Positions 20,321-32,440 of a stretch of DNA of 47,791 nucleotides are shown here, piece by piece. Source of the stretch: Branchiostoma floridae (lineage: Eukaryota; Chordata; Leptocardii; Amphioxiformes; Branchiostomatidae); NCBI RefSeq assembly GCF_000003815.2, contig NC_049986.1, forward strand, positions 1,745,260 to 1,793,050, written 5' to 3'. The translations under genes and the position numbers were made by a program. Positions within the stretch are counted from its first letter, which is position 1, and the number at the start of each line of letters is the position of its first letter. The notes under the pieces were generated by a model, which was not told where the DNA came from, searched no databases, and saw only the letters and a list, made by a program, of their open reading frames with translations.

Positions 20321-22150
20321 TGTGTTATAACACTTATATAGATATCATAAATACAGATAAAGTTGTACAAGACTTTGAAAAAACAGGGAATCCCTACCTA
20401 ATGGTATCCGAAATAAAATGTACGTTTAATGGGTAACCAGGCGTACAATATGAACTTTGACCCATATTATGTATCCACGCCCCGATAATAGATAAGACGG
20501 AAGAACAAAGCACAAGCTGCCAGAATCGCCGTCCCACTTTACGTGTAGAAACACAGGTAAGACCTTAAAGTATTTATGTGTTTTTTAGAATGAAGACCTT
20601 TGACTTTGACCACAGTATTACGGTGATATCTTGTAGGCGTTTCCTAATATAAACTCTCTGCGGAGTATTTGGAACAATGCGCTACACAAAAATGGACCGA
20701 AGAAAGATACTTCTATTTTTTGTCGACCTAAATACTAGTAATCTTTTGTGTGAGTGTCTCAGCAAGAAGGTTATTGTGTGTCCAGGGACACCTGAAAACA
20801 GGCCATAGCCTGATTGTTATCATATAATAAGATGAAACAAATCAAGAAAGAAATAGAGGAAACTTTATTAACACGACAAAAAGACAGCGACTTTCGTAAG
20901 GTCTATAACAACTATTATAGTGTTTTTCATGAAGTGATTGATCTGATATTGTTCACTCCTTGACACTACCTAAGCATGGGCTTAAAAATCCCCCTCAGAC
21001 TTTTCCTTCATGGTAACCTGACAGTTCAGCATTTTCTTTTGAAATTCGACAACCAAATTTAAAATTTGTGTAGTGTCGAGTTGGATAGGACTTGTGACAG
21101 CCTTGTGACAGTTAAACGTTACATGAGATGATATGCGTCGTTCGCCTGGGGCACAGTTCAAAAGTCAGCATTGTTTGCATTTTCCTTACTTGTCTTGGAA
21201 CAGTGCCACAGTCTAAGTCTTTATGTAAGTTTTTATGGTAACTGAACCTACTCAGATTTCCAGTGACGTGGAACGTATGGAGCTCGAACTACTTGTGTAA
21301 TCTGTAAGTGGATTTTATACTACGGTAGGGTTGCTCGTGTATGGAATCATGTTGAGAGATTATTTGCCCCTCCTGCAGAACACGTATGCCGTACATGCCA
21401 GCCATGTTTGATACGCCCCGCTCCAAACTATAACTTATTTCAGTCCGAGCAATACTACTATTTAGAAAGCACTGGCTTTATTGTCAGACGTTTGTCGTAA
21501 TGTTTGCTCTTGGACTATGTGGTGCAGTCCGTAAAAACCAACGCACGTGACGACCATCTAGTGACCTTTGCATTACATGAACTAGCGGACGTTGACCTGT
21601 CCTAGCCTTTGGCCAAATAAGAGTACAAGTTGCTCTTCAACCCTTGTTTGACATCTATAGAGAAGGTATTTTCAGAAATTGAAGTCAGGAAGAAGTTAAC
21701 TGGAATATGAACCTGTCCCGGAATATACAAATGACAACACTAAAGCCATTTGGTGTGAAACAATGTTGAATGCTATATGCTCAGTTCTACAGAGCTGTGT
21801 TGGTAGACACTATTGTTACAAGTCGTAGTTTATAGATATCACATGAAAGCTGATTCATTAGTGTCAAGACAAAATTATTCTAATGTTGGAAATTTAGATA
21901 CATTTAGATATTTTGATACAATTTCGACAGAGCAGATTTTAAAGTTGAAAATTGAAGTTGACTTTCCAATGGTTGCAGATACATGCAGTATTGTCTTGTG
22001 ATTTTATCTGATAAACTTTGGATGGTAGTGGCCACTTCTACCTTTTCTATTCATGTAACTCACTTAGTGATATCAGATCTATATGTACAATGATAAGATC
22101 TAGAATCTCTGATATGCTTATCCAAACCTCTCGTCATAACTTGAGTATAG
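20321..22150. other. intergenic, no gene seen
   Basis: I find no ORF with coding character, no RNA gene and no obvious repeat in this stretch. Confidence 0.4.
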
Positions 22151-22569
22151 ATACTGGTAAGCTATGATTTTAGAAGACCTGTAAAACAGCACATACTATG
22201 TAAAAAATGCTTAGAATTAGATAATTTTGATTTACGCTCGGCAATCAGGACAATTAGAATTAGTGCCCATCCTCTCGAAATTGAGAGAGGGCGGTACAAG
22301 AGGCTATCCGTGTGTGGTGTGAAAGAACGTGCAAACAATGCACGTCAAACGTGGTGGAAGACGAAACACATTTTATGTCAAACTGCTCTTTCTATAATCT
22401 AGAAAGAAAAGAGCTGTTCAATGAGGCCACCAAATTCCACCCAAACTTCCTCACATTCAATGACAAAAAGAAAACAGTTCTCCTTTTAACATCACAAAAC
22501 CCACACATAATAGAAAAGGTGGGATCTTTCGTCTTCCACTGTCTTCAAAAAAGAAGTCGAACCCAATAA
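22150..22569 (+). mobile_element. 3' fragment of an L2/CR1-like LINE reverse-transcriptase ORF
   Basis: Reads RSAIRTIRISAHPLEIERGRYK in one frame and, after a one-base frameshift near 22310, CERTCKQCTSNVVEDETHFM-SNCSFY, ending LLTSQNPHIIEKVGSFVFH and a stop. The C-x2-C...H-x4-C knuckle and the preceding LEIERGRY block are typical of the C-terminus of LINE reverse transcriptases. 5'-truncated and frameshifted, so dead. A (GA)n microsatellite follows. Confidence 0.8.
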
Positions 22570-22652
22570 CCCAGGATCTAGAGTTAGCTTTTACTAGTTT
22601 TAGACTAGATTAGACACTTGTAATGTTGTGTTTTACACTGTTTGAATATTTT

Positions 22653-22655
<3 letters not shown>

Positions 22656-22692
<37 letters not shown>
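22656..22692 (+). repeat. (GA)n microsatellite
   Basis: About 18 perfect GA dinucleotides downstream of the LINE tail. Confidence 0.97.
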
Positions 22693-22695
<3 letters not shown>

Positions 22696-22865
22696 GACCA
22701 TGAATTATGTCACCGTGTGCACCTCGGGGCGGGTCATAACCCCTATATTGATTGTCAATTTTTTGCAGGTAATGAAGTCTGGCACATTCAGTATTTGCTT
22801 ACAAGTATTGGCTTTTTATTCGTCCACCTGCACCTGAATCGTCTATATTTTTTCCCAACAGAAAC

Positions 22866-25162
22866 ATGTCAGTTTCTAATATAACCGTCGTCCCAGGTTC
22901 TGTGGACGATATCACCGAACCGTGGGTTCTACAGATCTTCAACAACATTGACCCTGATGTCACCATCACTCAAGTCGACATCAGGGGGCCAATAGGAGAA
23001 GGGCTTGGCGTCTTTAGCGATCTTGTTGCCTTGGTTACCACGGGAAACAAGAATGGCAAGGAAGAGCGGTACAGCATGGTGGTGAAGCTGACAAGTTTCG
23101 GATTGATGGAGATGGCGGAATACTTGTCTGTGGAGGACTACATCATGTTTGATACGGGGGAGGTCATGTTCTACTCTGTAGCTGTCCCAGACTTTCTGTC
23201 GCTGCTTGCCGAAAACATGGAGTCCGAAGTTAAAATCAAGTCAGAAGGTTTTGATAAATCTTGTAGTGATGCCTTGCCTGTTCCCAAGTGCTACTTCGCC
23301 GCCAGTGACCAGACCTCAAACATGTCAGCCCGAGTTCTGGAGAATCTAAAAACACGAGGATTCTCCATCAAGCCGTACCCGCAAACGTTAGACGTTGCTG
23401 AGATGAAGTTGACGGTAGGAGCTCTGGCCCGGATCCACGGTCTTTCTCATCGGCTGGAACTCCAGTCAGGAACCCGCCTACCCGACATGTACGATTGGTT
23501 GGTGGAAATGTACACAACTAAAAAACAGCAGGGCTACTCCAAGTACTACAAGGAGGGATTGGAGACTTTCGCAGCAGCCTTTCCAGGTAAGGAGGGTCTG
23601 ATGGAGTGTCTGAGGAAGCTGGATGGTGTAGATATTGTGAGAGAGGCAGCGGAGAACCCCGCCAGACTGAAGGTGCTGTGTCATGCTGACTGCTGGAATA
23701 ACAACATCATGTTCAAGGTACAGTAAAACATCTACTGTTCTTGTTTAGTCTCCTACGTGCTCTTAATAGTGATCTATTTTTGTCAAGTTCAAGTTCTCTA
23801 CGCCAAACGTAAACCAGCATATTGCTGTCAGTGCGTCAGTGTTTCCTGATTTGTGTGTGCGCACGTGCAGCCTGCCAGGATGTAAGGCGGTAATAGTGTA
23901 ATGGGATATTTGGAGAATTCGATTTCTAGTTTGGCTCTGTTCCCATGTTGTAGACGTATAGGAAGTTTTATGGCTATACCTACTCTTGCATGGACATTCA
24001 GGGATACCTTATCATTTAGATATTGTTTGATGTTCACAGCTTTACAAATTATGTGTGTTCAACGTGGAAATAGTGTAATTGGCATGGATATTTGGAGAAT
24101 TGGATTTCAGGTTTGGCTTTCAATGTTGTAGACATATAGAAAGTATGTCTCATGACTACACCTACGCATGTCTGGACATTAATTTGGGGAGCTTGTTTGA
24201 TGTTCGCGGGTTTACAAATTATCTGTCCTTGTGTGTTCAACTAGTACGAAGATGACAAAGCCGTCGACGTAAAGCTTGTGGATTGGGGGATGGTGTCCTA
24301 CAGGCCGCCGACCTTTGACCTGGTTTTCCTCTTTATTTACCAAACTTGGGACATTTTCCACAACCACCGGGGCGCCATCTTGGAACATTATTACCAAGAA
24401 CTGCATAAGACTTTGGGAGAAAACAGTGAGTGCGCAAGGCGTTTCATATATGTATGTGAATATACATGAAACGCAATTTCATTGCATTTTACAACCCACT
24501 AACATATCTAAAAATAGTTGTGAATGCCGCAATACATATAAAATCACTTAGGTGATATGAATGGGCACTTCTTCATGGGAAATTCTTATGGTTTAGGGCA
24601 ATCCGCAAGATGCCATGCGCAGTGTTTAGAAATTCTCATGTGGTTAGAAATAAATTTACTCTAGTTCGCGATTATTTTGCCTTGATTAACTTTTCTTGTG
24701 TTGGTTCATAGAACAATACAGAACAATTCTGTGACTGAAAAATAAATTTAAACACTTCAGAGGAAGAAACAACAAAGACTTTGGGACAAAACAGTGAAAT
24801 TTTTCTGATAATGGTAGTTGGCGGTTCGGCCAATGATAGAGTGACTGCATGCCTGTCAAGTATTTTGCATTGGTATATGTTATTTAGAATTTCTACGTTT
24901 TGACGGAGGTGTGAGAGACTGTAGAATCGGTCTATTGACTGTCTTAATGTACTTGTACAGCAACATTATGTTTTGTATCCCTGCAGCAGCCACTAGTTTG
25001 CAGGGATACACGTTACAGGAGTTGGAGGCAGACTTCCGAGCTGACATGAGGTTCGCCATGTATCAACGCCTACGGCTGGCGTACGGAATGGCTCTACTCC
25101 CTAGCCAACTAACCCACCTGCTGAAGATCGTACAGCAGTTGAAAGAGTGGGGAGTCATCTGA
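22866..25162 (+). CDS. EcKL / CHK-domain kinase-like protein (DUF1679/EcKinase family)
   Basis: Three coding exons: 22866-23717, 24245-24425 and 24987-25162, joining in frame to 402 residues, a full length for the family. EcKL proteins resemble choline/aminoglycoside kinases; insect members phosphorylate small molecules such as ecdysteroids, and chordate substrates are unknown. The catalytic loop is CHADCWNNNIMFK (His273, Asp275, Asn280). The second metal-binding Asp is Asp297 in KLVDWGMVSYRPPTFDL, just after exon joint 1, where family members also continue. The N-lobe has GEGLGVFSDLVALV (about 44-57). Donors are AAG/GTACAG and AACA/GTGAGT; acceptors are TTCAACTAG and CCCTGCAG. Exon 3 can start at 24987 or 24990 (CAGCAG), changing the protein by one residue. 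The ATG lies 4 nt after an acceptor (TTTTTTCCCAACAG). Complete and likely functional; cytosolic. Confidence 0.9.
23890..24244 (+). repeat. about 180-bp direct duplication in EcKL intron 1
   Basis: The sequence from GATATTTGGAGAATT (23905) through TGTGTGTTCAAC recurs from 24087 to 24242. The second copy ends directly in the exon-2 acceptor (TTCAACTAG) and the first in a diverged TTCAACGTGG, so the duplication may have brought a former acceptor copy into the intron. Confidence 0.8.
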
Positions 25163-25755
25163 GGAAGATTGTGCTGCACACGCGCATTCAAAGAAACAGT
25201 ATCAAACCCTGCAGAATGATTCAGATAGTCGTAGCAAATATTAAAAAAACAAGGTCCTAAAAACAGCAACTTTCAAATTTTGGAAAACCAACCTTGTACT
25301 TAAATGGAAACTTTCAAGTGTCTTATTGTGTCTACAATACTAGTACCTGTTTTCAACTTGAAAATGTCTTTCTTGTAAGTGAATTAGGTTCGATGTTTAT
25401 GTGTCTAGTAATATGGCTAATGATATGGTTTATATTCGGAAGTCTTCCAACAGGGGCTATATAGACTGTACATTTATTTATGCCATACCTGTGACGCGAA
25501 AACGTTCGATACGGGTGTTCCGGACCGGGCCATAACTTCCCTATCGCAAGGGTTAGAAAGGCGTATCACACGGGTTTTCTTCGAGTAGATCGAACCATTT
25601 AGAACGGGCCGAACACTGAACGGTTTGCAGTTCGAATACATGATTCGGACGTTGGAACATTGCTGTTGTAACACTTTTTGTTCGATGGCACCAAATCTGT
25701 TTCTGGTGCATTTCGCATCAAAACATGGGTTTTCTCAGGTGGGTATGAAATAAAT
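25163..25755. other. 3' flank of the EcKL gene, no gene seen
   Basis: No AATAAA is obvious close to the stop. The stretch 25480-25700 looks like another palindrome-rich, GC-richer repeat but I cannot define its ends. Confidence 0.35.
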
Positions 25756-25853
25756 AAAATACAACACGGTGTATTCCGCATCACCCTCGGTACCAGCCCT
25801 TCCGCGGGTCGGGCTGATACCTCGGGTGCTACGGAATACAACGTGTTGTATTC
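25756..25853. mobile_element. 98-bp hairpin MITE-like element
   Basis: Arms AATACAACACGGTGTATTCC and GGAATACAACGTGTTGTATT continue through CACCCTCGGTACCAGCCC and GGGCTGATACCTCGGGTG, leaving only a few loop bases. Long near-perfect palindrome with no coding capacity. Confidence 0.75.
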
Positions 25854-27190
25854 TATATGTAACTGTCAGTCATATCTTACACTATCAGAGCAAGCCAAGC
25901 TACCATTTTCATTGACTATGTAACAATTAATAAATCAGCGGTCATGACTTCAATCTTTCCCAAGTGATCTTGTTCCTTGATCTGCTTGCTTTGACGCATC
26001 TAGTTCATCTCGATGGCGTACCTTACGATGAGTCCGTTAGATACAGCTGCCAGTGTTGGAGTTGTAACGTTACGTCGGACCCAAAGGCAGAAAAAAGTGC
26101 TACATTTTGAGGACTCGGCCTGTATCATTTTCTCTCGCAGATTCTGAAGTCGACTGACGGCATTTTTGTAATATTATATATTGCCTGATCGCTTACACAT
26201 CTATTAGTCTGAATAATGTGCATCATTTCACTATCTAGTCCCTCTGACAATGTCCAAATATGGCGATGTCGCACATACACTAAATATAGGAAAACAAGTA
26301 CTTGTTAGCTAGAGAATATATGTAAATACAGTTTCTGCTGAAATACACGCCATTTCTCATTGTCCACATCACAGCACCAAAAGAGACAAACTATTTATAT
26401 AATAACCTAGTCAGCAAAGGTTTACCCAGCTTTGTATATCAAACCAACCTACAAAAACAATATGTTTGTTAGTGCCACTCAGTGCATATATCTCCAAAAA
26501 GCAAAATGTTGACCTATTTTAGTTCACCATGTTTTTTTAGTTATCTTAGACTACACTTTATCATTATTATCATTATTCTATTTCCATGTAAAATTGCATA
26601 TAGCCTTCTGGCATAAATTTGCTATAAAGTTTTTCATGTCACTGCCGTGGCAGTTCGGTTATAAAGCAATAGGCGTTCTTACATGGCTTGAAGTGAGCGT
26701 TCGCTGATAGGCCATGGCCGTTGGTTTCAACTCCACCAAACGGTATAACCCTACCAACAAGCAAACAGTGCAGTAGCTATGCATTCTGGTACAAACGGTT
26801 CATGTCTCGTCAGCTCATTTTGTTCTGGTTATCTGCACAAATACACGAAACTTCACGACAAGGCAGTTTTATGTACTCTCCAAGCAGAGGTTGGTGGAGA
26901 AGATTGTGTCATTATTCTAATGTGTCACATTCTGCCCGCTGTTTTGGGAGTGCTGACAGAAACAAGACAAACTAGAAAATAAGGGTCAGTCTCCCCCACC
27001 AACTTCTGTTTGGAGAGAAGGTTTCATGCAGTTTCCTGGTTTCTACCGTTTACTGCCGGATTGTATGGATTTAATATGTTTTCCATAATAGAACTTATGC
27101 CTTTATGGGTCCCGTTTCATAGTGCACACTATCGTGTTAGCAACCTGATACTCATTTACAAACTAACAAAATCTCTAGAACAATTTCAGC
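25854..27190. other. intergenic, no gene seen
   Basis: Short ORFs at 26.7-27.2 kb have no recognisable domain, start context or splice sites. Confidence 0.35.
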
Positions 27191-27610
27191 TGTTAGAAGG
27201 TGTACATACTGATTAACAGTCTCAACAGCAATGTTATCTAACATTACAGTACCAACAAGCTTGTGATTCAAAGGACAATATCTTACAAAGGTCTACAAGT
27301 CTATAAAAGACAAGTGTACATGTTACATACTCTAAAAAGAACCGAATTAAACAGTTCCAGTCCATACCATGTACATGTAGCTACTCAAATAGAAATGTTT
27401 TTAAAATTTAGAGATATGCCTACGCTATTCTACTCAACTAACTGACCTGGCAATGTAATATTCTAGTATTCAATAAAATTTAAAAAAAAATTGAAATACA
27501 CAAAATTGTCAATGGTTTTTCAATGGTTAATTTGACAGAAATCTTCCCCACGTCGAAACCACCAAGTTTGTTGAAATTTCAACACAAAGAACACATTGAA
27601 GTTGTAGTCT
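27190..27610 (-). repeat. 3' UTR/flank cassette, partial copy beside a zinc-finger relic
   Basis: Matches 11540-11990 (for example AATTGAAATACACAAAATTGT, AAGAACACATTGAAGTTGT). It lacks the AATAAA-containing part. Its upstream neighbour on the minus strand is the relic finger at 27.8 kb, the same order as in intact units. Confidence 0.8.
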
Positions 27611-27793
27611 CAATCAGATCAATAGTCTACATGGATGCCTCTATAAACAGTCCGGTCATCAAATTGTAGGACCAAAAATCGAAGTTGCGTTGACTGAAAC
27701 ATAAACACGAGTAAAGTAAACATCGGTTCGTGGTTTATCTGAGTCCTACTGGCGTCTTTTGATTTTCCCTTATACCGAACTTTGCCAAAATCT

Positions 27794-27945
27794 TCACATC
27801 GGTAGCTGTGAACTTCCATCGCTGTGGGTTCGCTTATAACTCCGGGGATGGTTTGACTGACGGAAGCTCCTGCTGCATTCCTAACACCGGTATGGTTTCT
27901 TACCGGTGTGAGAATTCATATACATTTTAAGATGACCCAACCTAC
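27794..27945 (-). pseudogene. zinc-finger gene relic (terminal finger)
   Basis: The minus strand reads SRLGHLKMYMNSHTGKKPYR, then a stop inside the C-x2-C, then ECSRSFRQSNHPRSYKRTHS and a tail DGSSQLPM before the stop. The RSFR...THSDGSSQLP ending is shared with the relic behind ZNF-b (40709-40783), which identifies it as the C-terminus of the same gene family. The rest of the gene appears replaced by the adjacent 43-bp minisatellite. Confidence 0.72.
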
Positions 27946-27954
27946 TGTCATTTG

Positions 27955-28565
27955 TACTGAACACAATACTCACACAGACCAACCATCCTCAGAAACACAT
28001 CTGTCCTTGGTACTGAACACATTCCGCATCCAGACAGACATGTCCTCAGTATTGAACAAGTTTCACACACAGACAAACAGCCCTGTCCTTGGTACTGAAC
28101 ACATTCCGCATCCAGACAAACAGACCTGTCCTCAGTATTGAACAACTTTTACACACAGACAAACAGCCCTGACCTTGGTACTGAACACATTCCGCATCCA
28201 GACAGACATGTCCTCAGTATTGAACAAGTTTCACACACAGACAAACAGCCCTGTCCTTGGTACTGAACACATTCCGCATCCAGACAAACAGACCTGTCCT
28301 CAGTATTGAACAACTTTTACACAAAGACAAACAGCCCTGTCCTTGGTACTGAACACATTCCGCATCCAGACAAACAGACCTGTCCTCAGTATTGAACAAC
28401 TTTTACACAAAGACAAACAGCCCTGTCCTTGGTACTGAACACATTTCTCATCCAGACAAACAGACATGTCCTCAGTATTGAACAACTTTTACACAAAGAC
28501 AAACAGCCCTGACCTTGGTACTGAACACATTCCGCATCCAGACAACAAACCTGTCCTTGATACTT
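27955..28565 (-). repeat. 43-bp minisatellite array 1 (about 14 units)
   Basis: Alternating 43-bp units, one with CCTTGGTACTGAACACATTCC and one with CCTCAGTATTGAACAACTTT, form an 86-bp higher-order repeat. Related 43-bp units recur at 44230-44570. The open frames across it (CSILRTGLFVWMRN...) come from the repeat and are not genes. Confidence 0.93.
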
Positions 28566-29879
28566 AACACCTTACCCACACAGTCGTTCACTTGTTCGGT
28601 CCTGCATTGATGGTGCAGAATTAACAGTGACACAGAATATCAGGAAATTTGTAATTTTTTGACAACCAACCCCTATGTCCCAATCGCGCCTTATATTGCA
28701 AAAATAACGTTGCAATAGGCTGTCTATCTTAATCATCTGCATGTGTCTATAATAACCCCTGGCGATTCAAGTAATATTTACCGCTTTTATCGCTATTCGG
28801 CAGGGGTTTATTTATCATTGGTTTGGCTGTTCAGTACTCATAGCCAGGGCTACTCAACAAGCCTGTGGGTATTACAGAAGACAAGCTCTTTTTCCTGCAG
28901 TATTATGTTTAACCGTCAGATGGGGCTTTTGATCCACGTGCAGTATGTACCCATCTTCAATAGAAACCCTGAAGGTCATTAGTCTAGACCAATGGCATGT
29001 CCAAATAAGAAAAGCGTTTGTCTGCTTCTATTTTTTTCTGTCAAATACAGTGTACATACATGAAACAATAATTTTTGAGGCATGCTGTCTTTTATTGAAG
29101 AATGCCAGATATTCCGTTGATCATACGGGCAATATCTTGTCACATTTTCTATTACAGCTAAATTCTACAACATTGACAGTGATGAGATCAATTTGAAGAT
29201 ACGGCATTTACAAAACCAAATATATCTCCAAGGAATTCAAGCTGTAAGTTTGTTTGGTCGACCAAACAGAAGGTGTCGTATTTACATAATGGTTAATGGT
29301 CTTAACATCACCTTTTTAAGTACAATTGTAAACTGCATATATACAGGGAAATGGGGTTCTGACATTACAGTATTAACAAACTTGCTATTTCAACGACAAT
29401 GTTTTATAAGGAAGCACAATTCTAACAGTCTATGACAGACAAGAGTACATGTTACATACTCAAAAAGGAAGCAATGAACGACTCCAGTCCATACCGCGTA
29501 CATTCATGCAGCTCTGTTATCCGCACTCAAATATCTAAAACCTAGAGAGCTGCCTACATTCTTCTAGCCACCTAACAACGATGACCTAAAGATCTATCAT
29601 TGAATACAATGTACACAAATCTGGTTCTATTGAAAGTACACTAATCTGGTAAACCACCACGGTCCTAAACACTAACAGCAAATTGAATTTTCAGTCTCCA
29701 AATTGGTCAAGGGAATCTGATTGCAAGCAGATCGCCAAAGCACGTAAATATCTTTCGAAAACAGAATTTTTATTTAATGCTACATCGAAACATTGAACTT
29801 GTGTCGGTGACTGAATCATATAACGCTAGTTCACTGTTATCCACAGAGTAGCCTATATCTGCATTATAACTACTGACCT
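28566..29879 (-). repeat. 3' UTR/flank cassette, unit II (downstream of ZNF-c)
   Basis: 28870-29640 matches units I and III (GATGGGGCTTTTGATCCACG, GAGGCATGCTGTC, CTAGAGAGCTGCC). The polyadenylation hexamer is conserved at 29091-29096 on the minus strand (TTCAATAAAAG). The rest shows no gene. Confidence 0.8.
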
Positions 29880-30480
29880 GAATACTGCTGAACTGTCTGT
29901 TTCACTCCTCACATCTGCAGTTTTTTTTTCTCCAGTATGAGTTCTCAAATGCCTGTTCAGAGTACCACGCTGACTAAACCGTTTGCTGCATTCATCACAC
30001 CTATAGGGCTTCTCACCAGTATGAGTCCGCATGTGACTCTCCAGATGACCAAGCTGTCTGAACTGTCTGCCGCACTCCTCACATTTGTAAGGTTGCTCAC
30101 CGATATGAATCATCATATGGCTCTTTAGATTACCCAGGTGACTGAACTGTTTGCCGCACTCCTCACATCTGTAAGGTTTTTCTCCAGTGTGAGTCCTCAT
30201 ATGCCTCTTCAAATTACCCAACTCACTAAACTGTTTGCTACACTTATCACACTTATACCGTCCTTCAACAGTATGAGTCCGCATATGCCTCTTCACCCAG
30301 CATACAAAACTGTTTGCTGCAATCCTCGCACCTAAAGGATTTCTCGCCAGTATGAGTCCACATGTGCCTCTTAAAGTCATTCAACTCCTTGTCACCATAC
30401 TTGTGTGTACGCGGAAGATCTTCTCCACGTCCATTACTTTCCTTCTCTTTTTGAAGATGAGATACAGCCTGAGTCGCCAT
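29880..30480 (-). pseudogene. ZNF-c: C2H2 zinc-finger pseudogene
   Basis: Starts at 30480 with the family leader (MATQAVSHLQKEKESNG...DLPRTHK), 19-20 nt after an acceptor (CTTTCTTGCAG/TGTCAGAG). Finger 1 has lost both Cys (HKYGDKELNDFKRHM). Around 30293-30298, in finger 2, about five bases are missing relative to paralogues (CTGGGTGAAGAGG), shifting the frame. Fingers 3-6 are intact in the second frame (CDKC...H to CDEC...RHLRTH). Beyond them an A9 tract shifts the frame again, and a finger with a stop in its Cys pair follows. With two frameshifts it is not expected to make the full protein; a five-finger product from a downstream start is conceivable but unsupported. Confidence 0.85.
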
Positions 30481-31340
30481 GTGGAATAGCTCTCTGACAC
30501 TGCAAGAAAGGAAAGGAATTGTACCATTTAGAAAACAAGCAGTTGGTTTCTTGAGACAGTTCACTCAAACGACCCAGATGACAAGCACAAGCAACATTAA
30601 GTTGATTTAAGAAAAAAATCAGGCGTCAAAAACACTAACTTTTCTTAACTTGCCTGGAGAATGTCTGTCGGGCCATTAGTTTGTTTGATAAAGGGTCATA
30701 AAGCCAAGGGAAGAGTCTCCTGCATATAAATCCGAACACATGTGCGGCATGTCTGGGGTAAAGGCCTTGAAAAGGAATAGTCCTTGCCTCAATCATTGCT
30801 TCGATTTGCATAACAATGTCCAGACGGGTTTTGTTTTCATGTTCGGGGCCTTTACCTTTGATATATTACGGACAATATGATCGATGTGGGGGCTTGTTTC
30901 AGACAATGGTATTTTGACGCTTGGCATGGTCTTTGTACAGATGACATCCAAGGAGGTTAGTCTCCGTGTTACCAGGCCAGGGCCTACACAGACCAGTCCC
31001 TCGGCTCACGGTTGTGCTAGTAGAGCCAATACGGTCAGGCATAACAACTTTTCATAGCCCCACATTTGCAATTGTGAAATGTACGAGTATGCAATTAGAC
31101 TAGAGGTATGAGTTCTAAGTTAAATATTATTAGCTTATCAGAAACTCGGAGTCAGTTCATCACTATCTGTAGCTGTGAAGCGTGTTTATTCAACCTATGC
31201 TAACTCAAGTATGTAATCCATCTTATTAAAACTTTAAATTCGTACTTTAAAACAGTTTACACCAGGTCTACATTTAAGATACAGGTCTGCGGATACAATA
31301 TGTCTGAGTTATCAAGTTACAATACAGAGATAGCGAAAAG
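30481..31340 (-). other. predicted first intron of ZNF-c, proximal part
   Basis: 30690-30880 is a diverged copy of the element at 39158-39366 (ATTTGCATAACAATGTCCAG, TTTACCTTTGATATATT). No coding sequence seen. Confidence 0.5.
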
Positions 31341-32440
31341 TATTACACTACAACCTTACATGTTACAGAGGGACAATCTAACACGTTCAGATACCTGACT
31401 CCATAATCAAAGTAGTACACTACAAACTACACAACCTTACATGCTACAGAGGGACTATCTAACACGTTCACATACCTGACTCCATAATCAAAGTACTACA
31501 CTACAAACTACACCTTACATGCTACAGAGGGATTATCTAACACGTTCAGATACCTGACTCCATAATCAAAGTATTACACTACAACCTTACATGTTACAGA
31601 GGGACTATCTAACACGTTCACATACCTGACTCCATAATCAAAGTATTACACTACAAACTACACAACCTTACATGCTACACAGGGACTATCTAACACGTTC
31701 ACATACCTGACTTTATAATCAAAGTATTACACTACAAACTACACAACCTTACATGCTACAGAGGGACTATCTAACACGTTCACATACCTGACTCCATAAT
31801 CAAAGTATTACACTACAAACTACACAACCTTACATGCTACAGAGGGACTATCTAACACGTTCACATACCTGACTTTATAATCAAAGTATTACACTACAAA
31901 CTACACAACCTTACATGCTACAGAGGGACTATCTAACACGTTCACATACCTGACTCCATAATCAAAGTATTACACTACAAACTACACAACCTTACATGCT
32001 ACAGAGGGACGATCTAACACGTTCACATACCTGACTCCATAATCAAAGTATTACACGACAAACTACACAACCTTACATGCTACAGAGGGACTATCTAACA
32101 CGTTCACATACCTGACTCCATAATCAAAGTATTACACTACAAACTACACAACCTTACATGCTACAGAGGGACTATCTAACACGTTCACATTCCTGACTCC
32201 ATAATCAAAGTATTACACTACAAACTACACAGCCTTACATGCTACAGTCTATCTAACACGTTCACATACCTGACTCCATAATCAAAGTATTACACTACAA
32301 ACTACACAACCTTACATGCTACAGAGGGACGATCTAACACGTTCACATACCTGACTCCATAATCAAAGTATTACACGACAAACAACACAAAATTACATGC
32401 TACAGAGGGACTATCTAACACGTTCACATATCCGACTCCA
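31341..32440 (-). repeat. 81-bp satellite array 2 (about 14 units) carrying splice donors
   Basis: Same unit as array 1. Most units keep the minus-strand donor GAGTCAG/GTATGTG; one reads GAGTCAGGAATGTG (near 32190). The outermost copy, abutting unique exon-like sequence, reads GGAGTCGGATATGTG, so the presumed authentic exon-1 donor of this pseudogene is destroyed while internal copies survive. Confidence 0.95.

Noticed and set aside
22642-22884. ORF starting with Arg-Glu repeats
   Set aside because: It translates the (GA)n microsatellite and runs into the EcKL leader.
27948-28485. ORFs such as CSILRTGLFVWMRN over the 43-bp minisatellite, and those at 44161-44577
   Set aside because: They result from a tandem repeat lacking stops in some frames; no start context and no conservation beyond the repeat.
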